A stretch of 27,460 nt of DNA from CAXSEF01 sp964236535 (lineage in GTDB: Bacteria; Pseudomonadota; Alphaproteobacteria; Acetobacterales; Acetobacteraceae). Each line of letters starts with the position of its first letter. The stretch's first letter is position 1. The stretch covers positions 1 to 27,460 of the forward strand of contig CAXSEF010000037.1 of assembly GCA_964236535.1 (NCBI GenBank). The letters run 5' to 3'. Of this stretch, positions 1 through 5,864 are shown in pieces. A program made the translations under genes and the position numbers. The notes under the pieces are model-generated. The model saw only the letters and a program-made list of their open reading frames with translations. It made no database searches and was not told where the DNA came from.

Positions 1-52
1 GCCCGCGCAGCGCCGTCGCCCGCCCGCGCAGCGCCGTCGCCCGCCCGCGCAG
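1..52. repeat. 21-nt tandem repeat at the left edge
   Basis: Two identical 21-nt units (1-21 and 22-42) are followed by about 10 nt of a third. The unit begins GCCCGCGCAGCGCCGTCG. Inside hpnE the units read on the minus strand as repeated GRATALR, so expansion keeps frame. The true copy number may be larger because the window ends within the array. Confidence 0.85.
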
Positions 53-769
53 GCCCGCATCCGGCGCCCCGGCCACGGGGCCGTCCTCCAGCTCCAGCCC
101 GGTGATCCGCCGTCCGGTCTCCACCACCGCCCCGCGCGCGCGCAGCCACGCCACCGCCGGGTCGATGAACGTCTCCGACAGCCCCTCGCGCGGGAACGCC
201 GGCACGCACGCCGTCCCGCCGCGCGACAGCGACTCGTCCACGATGTGCGCCAGCAGCCGCGCGCTGGCACTCTCCAGCGGCGTGTTCAGCGCCGCGAGCG
301 CCAGCGGTTCCAGCAGCCGCCGGGTCAGCTCGCCCGCCGGCAGGTAGCCGGCAACGGTGTCGCCCGCCTCTGCCCGGCGCAGCCGCAGCAGCGCCGCGAA
401 CTCGCGCAGCCGCGCCCCCGGCACCCGCCGCCCCGGCACCAGCACCCACCACGGCAGCCGGCCGGCGTTCGGCCGCACCGTCCAGCGCTCGCCGGTCGCC
501 ACGTCGATGAACGGGAACACCGCCCGCCCCGGCCCGCCCATGCTGTCGCGCGAGCCCACCAGGTCGATGAACGCCCAGGCCGCCCGGTTGCCGGACAGCA
601 GCAGGTGGTTGCCGTTGTCGAGCCGGCAGCCGAGTTCGCGGTCGAAATACGAGCGGCAGCGCCCGCCCGCCTCCGGCCCCGCCTCGTGCACCACCACCCG
701 CCGACCGGCCTCGACCAGGCATGTCGCCGCCGACAGCCCGGCCAGCCCCGCGCCCACCACGTGCACCAC
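1..769 (-). CDS. hpnE: HpnE, hydroxysqualene dehydroxylase (FAD-dependent), C-terminus cut by window edge
   Basis: Catalyses reductive removal of the hydroxyl group of hydroxysqualene to give squalene, the last step of the HpnC-HpnD-HpnE route to hopanoids. Reading the minus strand in this frame gives an uninterrupted protein of about 256 residues that leaves the window at base 1. It opens with the dinucleotide-binding signature VVHVVGAGLAGLSAA followed by EAGPEAGGRCRS, the GG-R motif of FAD amine-oxidase-type proteins, and later GRRITGLELE. The GTG at 769 is chosen because AGGTGG lies 7 nt upstream (777-782). An in-frame ATG at 802 would add MPGAAGIGGAG, but that stretch lies in the flank of an intergenic repeat also found near 27320, so it is probably not coding. 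It is the last visible gene of the hpn cluster, separated from hpnD by a repeat copy. The first 52 bases hold a 21-nt tandem repeat read as GRATALR units. Confidence 0.88.
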   Translation of the reverse strand, partial: MVHVVGAGLAGLSAATCLVEAGRRVVVHEAGPEAGGRCRSYFDRELGCRLDNGNHLLLSGNRAAWAFIDLVGSRDSMGGPGRAVFPFIDVATGERWTVRPNAGRLPWWVLVPGRRVPGARLREFAALLRLRRAEAGDTVAGYLPAGELTRRLLEPLALAALNTPLESASARLLAHIVDESLSRGGTACVPAFPREGLSETFIDPAVAWLRARGAVVETGRRITGLELEDGPVAGAPDAGLRGRATALRGRATALRG

Positions 770-776
770 GCCCGCC

Positions 777-782
777 CCACCT
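777..782 (-). promoter_or_regulatory. Shine-Dalgarno site deciding the hpnE start
   Basis: The minus strand reads AGGTGG, then 7 nt, then the GTG at 769. The site directly abuts the boundary of the repeat element that begins at 783. This favours GTG 769 over the ATG at 802, which lies within the repeat. Confidence 0.5.
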
Positions 783-1002
783 ATGCCAGCGGCCCCAGGC
801 ATCGAGCTGGAAGCGGAGCAAGGCTGGGCGCTCCCTCCGCCCGCATTCCATTGACCAAAGCGGGTCATCGGAACCTTGCGCGGGCTACGCCCAGACCCGC
901 CAAAGGCCTGAGGCCCCTGGAAACCCGTTTTCTAGACATGAGGATTCCAAAGGCTGGCCTTTGGCGGAGTCCAGAGGCAGAGCCTCTGGCCTTGCTTGCC
1001 TG
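783..1002 (+). repeat. Dispersed hairpin-rich intergenic repeat, copy R1 (full, with internal insert)
   Basis: Longest copy, between hpnD and hpnE. Its left flank ATGCCAGCGGCCCCAGGCAT is shared, with a few changes, with the copy near 27300. Then come the arm AGCAAGGC, an insert of roughly 50 nt absent from other copies, GACCCGCCAAAGGCC, GGAAACCCG, the hairpin CCAAAGGCTGGCCTTTGG, GGCGGAGT, the hairpin CCAGAGGCAGAGCCTCTGG and the closing arm GCCTTGCTT. The end arms are complementary, and CCGCCAAAGG near the start can pair with CCTTTGGCGG near the end. Confidence 0.85.
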
Positions 1003-1033
1003 ACCGCCCTGTCGGCACTACGCCGCGCACCGC

Positions 1034-1936
1034 TCAGCCCGCCAGGTGGCGAAGCGCGATCGCCAGCTTGCGCCAGATGGCAAGCCGCACCCGCTCCCGC
1101 GGCGCCGCCCAGCCGCGCGCCTCAATACGCGACAGGATCGCGTCGTACGTGTCGGCCATCAGCCGCGCCGGCCGCATCGCCCGGCCGTCGCACTCGTCCA
1201 TCGCCGCCCGCGCCTCGGCAAAGCGCGCATGCGCCAGCCTTGCCGCACGCGCGCACACTGCCGGCAGGGCAGGGTGGGCCAGCGCAGCCCCGGGCTCGCA
1301 CGGCACGCCCGCCGCATCGAGCCATTCGCGTGCCAGATACAGCCGCCCGCGCCGCGCGTCCTCGTCGAGATCGCGCAGGATGTTGGTCAGCTGCAGCGCC
1401 CGCCCCAGCGACCACGCCACCTGGTCCGCCGCCGCCGACGCATCGCCGAACGCCCGCACCGAAAGCCGCCCCACCGCCGCCGCCACCCGGTCGCAGTACA
1501 GGTCGAGCTCGGCCTCCGACGGCGCCACCATCGCCGTCTCGCAGTCGCCCTGCATGCCGTCGATCACCGCGAGGAAATCCTCCCGGCGCAGCCCGAAGCG
1601 CCGCACCGCGCGCAGCAGCACCCGGGTCACGGTGTCCCCGGCCTCGCCGCGATACAGCCCCTCGATGCGCCGCCGCCACTCGGCCAGCCGCGGCAGCTTG
1701 GCCGCGAACGCGTCGTCGTCGTCGGCGATGTCGTCCACCACGCGGCAGAACGCGTACACGGCATACATCGCCGCCCGCCGGTCCGCCGGCAGCACCTTCA
1801 TGCCGCGGTAGAACGAGGTGCCCGACGCCCGCACCAGCCGCTCCACCTCGGCGAGGTCCGCAGCCGACGCCCCCAGCGGCCCCGCCGCCTCCGTTTGCCG
1901 CACCTCCACCCGCCTCGTCTCCGCCCGACTGGTCAT
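1034..1936 (-). CDS. hpnD: HpnD, presqualene diphosphate synthase
   Basis: Condenses two farnesyl diphosphates into presqualene diphosphate, the first committed step of squalene and hopanoid synthesis. The protein is about 300 residues. The family core starts around residue 31 (VERLVRASGTSFYRGMKVLP). The first aspartate-rich motif is VVDDIADD at about 67-74 and the second is LRDLDEDARRGR at about 187-198; these bind Mg2+ and diphosphate. The ATG at 1936 is chosen. A longer frame would begin at TTG 1996, but those 20 residues come from the preceding intergenic repeat and resemble no family N-terminus. Lies between hpnC and hpnE on the same strand. Each side carries a copy of the dispersed repeat, so its spacing differs from the tightly overlapped hpnA-hpnB-hpnC part. 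Confidence 0.93.
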   Translation of the reverse strand: MTSRAETRRVEVRQTEAAGPLGASAADLAEVERLVRASGTSFYRGMKVLPADRRAAMYAVYAFCRVVDDIADDDDAFAAKLPRLAEWRRRIEGLYRGEAGDTVTRVLLRAVRRFGLRREDFLAVIDGMQGDCETAMVAPSEAELDLYCDRVAAAVGRLSVRAFGDASAAADQVAWSLGRALQLTNILRDLDEDARRGRLYLAREWLDAAGVPCEPGAALAHPALPAVCARAARLAHARFAEARAAMDECDGRAMRPARLMADTYDAILSRIEARGWAAPRERVRLAIWRKLAIALRHLAG

Positions 1937-1988
1937 GCCGCTGGCCCGCTTTCGTCGTTGCGATGACGCTCCGTCCTGCCGTGAGGCA

Positions 1989-2046
1989 GTAAGCAAGCAA
2001 GGCCGGGCGCTGCCCGGACCCGCAAAGGGCCGGCGGCCCTTTGGTC
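1989..2046 (+). repeat. Dispersed intergenic repeat, copy R2 (5' half only)
   Basis: Carries only the first part of the element: the arm AGCAAGCAAGGCC, the small hairpin CCGGGCGCTGCCCGG, ACCCGCAAAGGGCC, and a short palindrome AAAGGGCCGGCGGCCCTTT. It fills most of the 117-nt hpnC-hpnD spacer. The second half, with the CCAGAGGC hairpin and closing arm, is missing. Confidence 0.7.
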
Positions 2047-2053
2047 CCGTCTA

Positions 2054-3019
2054 TCAGGCATTGCGATTCCTGCGGCTCGTCCTGGGCCTTGCCAGCGCCG
2101 GCAGCGCTCCCAGCAGGCTCGCCACCGCATCCCCGCGCCCGAGCTTCACCCGCCGCGCCACCGGATCGCGCGCGCGCAGCCGCCGCGCCAGGCGCCGCGA
2201 CAGCCCCAGGATCACCGCCGTCTCCAGCCGCAGCCGCGGATCGCGCACCAGCCCCGGCAACGCCGCCGCCCGCGCGTCGAGCGCGTCGCAGCCGTCGAGC
2301 ATCGCGTCGAACACCGCGCGCAGCCCAGGCGTGGCCGCGGCACCCAGCACGTCGTCCACCGCCGCGCCATGCCGCTCCAGCAGATCCTGCGGCAGGTACG
2401 ACCGGTCGAGCGTGCGCAGGTCCTCGCCGCAATCCTGCAGGTGATTGAGCACCTGCAGGATTGCGCACAGCGCGTCCGACGCCTCCCACGTCGCCCGCGC
2501 CTCGCCGTGCAGGTCGAGCACGTGCCGCCCCACCGGCATCGCCGAATACCGGCAGTACTCCATCAGCTCGGCCCAGTCCGCAGTGCGCAGCCGCGTCGCA
2601 TCGCGCCGGAACGCCACCAGCAGCTCGGTGGAATGCGCGGAACCCACCCCGGTCGCGGCCAGGCTTGCCCGCAGCGCCGACGCCGACGGCGCACCCCCCG
2701 ACACGCGGCCCAGCAGCACCGCCTCCATGTGGTCGAGCCGCGCCAGCTTCTCCGCGCCCGGCAGCACGTCGCTGTCGGAGATGTCGTCCGCATTGCGCGC
2801 GAAGGCGTAGTACGCGTGCACGTGCGGCCGCAGCGACCGCCGGATCAGCACGCCCACCGGGAAGTTCTCGTCGCCGCGGTCCTTGCCCGACCACTGCTCC
2901 ACCGCCCCCGCCTCGTGCCCGGCCGCGCCCGCCTCCTGCCCGGGCCGGCCGGGGCGCGCACCGCCCGCGGCCACGCCGCCGGCACCCCGGCCGTCCGCAT
3001 CCTGGCGCTGCTGCATCAT
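2054..3019 (-). CDS. hpnC: HpnC, squalene synthase-like (hydroxysqualene synthase)
   Basis: Converts presqualene diphosphate to hydroxysqualene, between HpnD and HpnE. The protein is about 321 residues, of the trans-isoprenyl diphosphate synthase class. The core begins near residue 43 with SGKDRGDENFPVGVLIRRS. The first Asp motif is ARNADDISD (about 74-82) and the second lies in LNHLQDCGEDLRTLD. The ATG at 3019 forms an ATGA overlap with the hpnB stop, indicating translational coupling. Residues 3-40 form a Gly/Ala-rich, low-complexity N-terminus not usual for the family; a later start is possible, but no Met lies between residues 3 and the core. HpnC and HpnD are paralogues, so they are told apart by the N-terminal motif and by gene order. 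Confidence 0.92.
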   Translation of the reverse strand: MMQQRQDADGRGAGGVAAGGARPGRPGQEAGAAGHEAGAVEQWSGKDRGDENFPVGVLIRRSLRPHVHAYYAFARNADDISDSDVLPGAEKLARLDHMEAVLLGRVSGGAPSASALRASLAATGVGSAHSTELLVAFRRDATRLRTADWAELMEYCRYSAMPVGRHVLDLHGEARATWEASDALCAILQVLNHLQDCGEDLRTLDRSYLPQDLLERHGAAVDDVLGAAATPGLRAVFDAMLDGCDALDARAAALPGLVRDPRLRLETAVILGLSRRLARRLRARDPVARRVKLGRGDAVASLLGALPALARPRTSRRNRNA

Positions 3020-4134
3020 GCCCCCTGGTATGCCCGGTTCTTCCACACCACCCCGGACCCGCGATGGTGGTCGAACGCCGAGCCCAGGGTCGCCGCCACA
3101 TAGAACACCGCCACCAGCGGCAGCAGCGGCGCGCGCAGCGGGCTCAGCCCGAACCGCCGCAGCGTCGGCACATACGAGGCACTCGCCCCCGCCCACGCCG
3201 CCAGCCCCAGCCAGCGCGTCACCCCGTGGCCGAACAGCGCCGCCGCCGGGGGCACCACCCACACCAGCGCCATTCCCGCCACCGTGCCCGCAAGCAGCAG
3301 CGGCGAGAACCGCAGCTGCACGTACGCGGTGCGCGCCACCATCCGCCACACGTCCGCAGGCCCCGGATACGGCCGCACCGACCGCGCGAGCCCGCTGTGC
3401 CCGAGCCAGATACGCCCGCCCCGTTTGACCAGCCCCGCCAGCGTCACGTCGTCGATCAGCGCACCCCGCATCGCCGCGATGCCGCCGATCCGCGCCAGCG
3501 CCGCCGCCCGCACCAGCATCGTGCCGCCCGCCGCCGCCGCCACCCGGCTGCGCGGGTCGGCCACCCGCGCGAACGGATAGAGCAGCTGGAAGAAGAACAC
3601 GAACGCCGGCACCAGCGCCCGCTCCGCCGCACTCTCGCAGCGCAGCGCCACCATCTCCGACACCAGGTCGTAGCCGCCGCGCTCCGCCTGCGCCACCAGC
3701 GTCGCGACATGCTCCGGCGCGTGCTCGATGTCGGCGTCGGCCAGCAGGATCAGGCCCGCGTCGCCCGCCGCCGCCACGCCCTGCGCGACCGCCCACAGCT
3801 TGCCGCTCCACCCCGCCGGCCGCGCCGTCCCATCCAGCACCACCAGCCGGCCGCCGGCCTCGCCCGCCAGCCCGCGCGCCAGGTCGCCGGTGCCGTCGCT
3901 GCTGCCGTCGTCGACCAGCACCACCCGCAACGGTCCCGCATAGCGCTGCGCCAGCAGCGACTCCAGTGCGCGCACGATCCCCGCCGCCTCGTCGCGCGCC
4001 GGCACGACCACCACGACCGCGGGCGAGTCGCGCGGCACAGCCGGCGCCAGCACCGGCCCCGCCGACCAGAACCGCCCATGCCCCGCCAGGAGATACGCCC
4101 AGACCAGCAGCGACAGCGCCGCGAGCGGGATCAC
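3016..4134 (-). CDS. hpnB: HpnB, hopanoid-associated membrane glycosyltransferase (GT2)
   Basis: Family 2 glycosyltransferase found in hopanoid clusters; its exact sugar transfer is not settled by sequence. The 372 residues start at GTG 4134, whose GTGA overlaps the hpnA stop. A hydrophobic N-terminal segment (LAALSLLVWAYLLAG) is followed by the GT-A domain: VVVVVPARDEAAGI, then VLVDDGSSDGTGD (nucleotide-sugar Asp), then LILLADADIEHAP with the DAD metal-binding motif. The C-terminal third carries at least three hydrophobic segments, including LLLAGTVAGMALVWVV and LLPLVAVFYVAATLGSAF, so the enzyme is anchored in the inner membrane. The 4-nt overlaps on both sides show that it is translated from one message with hpnA and hpnC. 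Confidence 0.93.
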   Translation of the reverse strand: MIPLAALSLLVWAYLLAGHGRFWSAGPVLAPAVPRDSPAVVVVVPARDEAAGIVRALESLLAQRYAGPLRVVLVDDGSSDGTGDLARGLAGEAGGRLVVLDGTARPAGWSGKLWAVAQGVAAAGDAGLILLADADIEHAPEHVATLVAQAERGGYDLVSEMVALRCESAAERALVPAFVFFFQLLYPFARVADPRSRVAAAAGGTMLVRAAALARIGGIAAMRGALIDDVTLAGLVKRGGRIWLGHSGLARSVRPYPGPADVWRMVARTAYVQLRFSPLLLAGTVAGMALVWVVPPAAALFGHGVTRWLGLAAWAGASASYVPTLRRFGLSPLRAPLLPLVAVFYVAATLGSAFDHHRGSGVVWKNRAYQGA

Positions 4135-5306
4135 GTCGCCGCCCGCGGTCCGGAGCAGACACCTGCCCCAGCCGGCGCCCCGGCCGCCTCGTCAGGCCGG
4201 CGCGCGCGCCGCGGCGCCGGAGGCACCATGCCCTGCGCGCGGAACCACGCCACTGCGTCGCGCACCGCGTCCTCCGCCGGGCGCGGCGCATAGCCCAGCT
4301 CGGCCCGCGCCCTGGCCGAGGAGAAGAACATCTTCTTGCGCGACATCTCCAGCATCTCGCGCGTCACCAGCGGCGCCACGCCCGCGAACTTCGCCAGACC
4401 CTCGCAGGCCAGCGCCAGCGGCACCAGCGCCTGTCGCGGCAGCCGCACCAGCGGTGCCCGCCGCCCCGCCACCCGCGCCACCATCGCGAACAGGTCGCCC
4501 AGCGAGAAATCCTCGCCGCCCAGGATATACCGCTCGCCCACCCGCCCGCGCTCCAGCGCCAGCAGGTGCCCGTCCGCCACGTCGTCGACATGCACGACGT
4601 TCAGCCCGCTATCCACGTAGGCCGGCATCCGGCCCGCCGCCGCGTCGGCGATCATCTTCCCGGTAGGCGTCGGCTTGACGTCGCGCGGCCCCACCGGCGT
4701 CGACGGGTTGACGATCACCACCGGCAGCCCGCGCTCGCGCACCAGCCGCAGCACCGCCTGCTCGGCCAGGTACTTCGACCGCTTGTACACCCCGATCACC
4801 GCCTCGGGCCGCACCGGCGTCTCCTCGTCCGCCACCGTGCCGTCGTAGAACACGCCCAGCGCCGCCACGCTGCTGCAGTACACCATGCGCGCCACCCCGG
4901 CCTCCGCCGCCGCACTCAGCAGTGCCACGGTGCCGTCGACGTTGGCGCGCAGCATCGGCCCAGGATCGGGCACCCAGAGCCGGTAGTCCGCCGCGACATG
5001 GAACACATGCCGGCACCCCGCGACCGCCCGCGCCAGCGACGCCGCATCGCCGAGGTCGCCCTCCGCCAGCTCCGCCTCCAGCCCGGCCAGGTTGCGCCGG
5101 TCGCCGCCCGGCCGAACCAGCAGCCGCAGCGCCGCGCCGCGCGCCGCCAGCGCCCGCGCCACCGCCGAGCCCACGAACCCCGTCGCCCCGGTCACCAGCA
5201 CCGTGGCACCCGCCAGCCCGGCGCCTGCGCCCGGCCCGACAGGCGCATCGGACCCGGCGTTCGCGGCAGTCGGGGGCAGGGGGCTCGGCGCGGCAGCTGC
5301 GGTCAT
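4131..5306 (-). CDS. hpnA: HpnA, hopanoid-associated NAD-dependent sugar epimerase
   Basis: Extended short-chain dehydrogenase/epimerase encoded at the head of hopanoid clusters; its substrate has not been fixed by sequence. The 391 residues carry the Rossmann motif VLVTGATGFVGSAV at about 36-49, VYCSSVAALG, and the catalytic YKRSK (YxxxK). Residues 1-30 and the last 25 or so are Pro/Ala-rich and probably disordered. The ATG at 5306 is used; a later start near residue 30 cannot be excluded. A TATACA hexamer (minus strand, 5319-5314) lies only 7 nt upstream of the ATG. If it is a -10 element, transcription would start almost at the start codon, but no convincing -35 is visible. The stop overlaps the hpnB GTG. 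First gene of the hpn operon in this window. Confidence 0.93.
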   Translation of the reverse strand: MTAAAAPSPLPPTAANAGSDAPVGPGAGAGLAGATVLVTGATGFVGSAVARALAARGAALRLLVRPGGDRRNLAGLEAELAEGDLGDAASLARAVAGCRHVFHVAADYRLWVPDPGPMLRANVDGTVALLSAAAEAGVARMVYCSSVAALGVFYDGTVADEETPVRPEAVIGVYKRSKYLAEQAVLRLVRERGLPVVIVNPSTPVGPRDVKPTPTGKMIADAAAGRMPAYVDSGLNVVHVDDVADGHLLALERGRVGERYILGGEDFSLGDLFAMVARVAGRRAPLVRLPRQALVPLALACEGLAKFAGVAPLVTREMLEMSRKKMFFSSARARAELGYAPRPAEDAVRDAVAWFRAQGMVPPAPRRARRPDEAAGAPAGAGVCSGPRAAT

Positions 5307-5359
5307 GCGCCGCTGTATAGACCGTCCCGGCCTGCCGCGTGTAGGGGCCGCCCGCTACG

Positions 5360-5533
5360 CTACTGCGTCACCGCGTTCTTGACCGCCGTCGCCCCCTTGC
5401 TGACGTCGTGCCCGACCGAGCTGGCATCCGCCCGCGCGCCGGCCACGGTGCTGCACGCCGCAAGCCGGGACGCGGCCGTGCGGCGCCGGCCGCAGAGTTC
5501 GTCGGAACGGAGCTGGTCATCGCGTTCGCCCAC
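5360..5533 (-). pseudogene. Entericidin-like small lipoprotein, remnant lacking a signal peptide
   Basis: The minus strand encodes LAAC, a lipobox, followed by STVAGARADASSVGHDVSKG and a short tail ending NAVTQ and TAG. This is the size and style of the mature part of entericidin-type lipoproteins (a LAAC-NTV opening and a small amphipathic helix). The 35 codons from the lipobox Leu to the stop are intact. The preceding residues (from a possible GTG at 5533) are charged and Arg-rich instead of a hydrophobic signal, and the other two frames offer no signal peptide either. I therefore call it a decayed or N-terminally replaced gene. A start codon that was missed, or a sequencing indel, would change this. 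It lies 53 nt upstream of hpnA on the same strand. Confidence 0.45.
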
Positions 5534-5649
5534 GGGATCACCCGGGCCGAACCCGGCGGGCGTCAGACCCAGGGCTGCGCGCGACGTTCACCAAGCCGCG
5601 CCGGCGGCCTCGTTCCAGACAAGGCCAGGGCGCAGCCCCATGTCCTGCA
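5534..5649. other. Intergenic stretch without recognised gene
   Basis: Between the entericidin-like remnant and repeat copy R3. No convincing ORF, RNA gene or terminator is seen. Its right end (CCCCATGTCCTGCAGGCG) resembles the variable flank of the dispersed repeat and the 19-nt unit tandemly repeated at the right edge of the window. Confidence 0.4.
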
Positions 5650-5795
5650 GGCGAAGCAAGGCTGGGCTACGCCCAGGCCCGCCAAAGGCCTGAGGCCTTC
5701 GGAAACCCGCTTCTTAAGCAAATGGATTCCAAAGGCTCGGCCTTTGGCGGAGTCCAGAGGCGGAGCCTCTGGCCTTGCTTGCCCGGACGATCATG
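5650..5795 (+). repeat. Dispersed intergenic repeat, copy R3 (full, reference copy)
   Basis: Cleanest complete copy: arm AAGCAAGGC, hairpin GGGCTACGCCC, GCCCGCCAAAGGCCTGAGGCC, GGAAACCCGCTTCTTAAGCA, AATGGATT, hairpin CCAAAGGCTCGGCCTTTGG, GGCGGAGT, hairpin CCAGAGGCGGAGCCTCTGG, and the closing arm GCCTTGCTT. The two arms are complementary over 9 nt. It lies between hpnA and the stop of the large glycosyltransferase gene. Short open frames across it appear spurious. Confidence 0.9.
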
Positions 5796-5864
5796 CCCAA
5801 GCCCTGTCGGTATGGGCGCGCAGCGGATGCCCGCCTGCAGGGACAGGGGTCAGGCCCCCGGCCT

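Noticed and set aside
325..780. 151-codon minus-strand frame overlapping hpnE
   Set aside because: It is a +1/+2 shadow of hpnE, rich in Arg, Trp and Gly; the hpnE frame carries the FAD motifs.
783..1002. CRISPR array or insertion sequence
   Set aside because: Copies are dispersed singly with no regular spacers, and no transposase, resolvase or cas gene is present.
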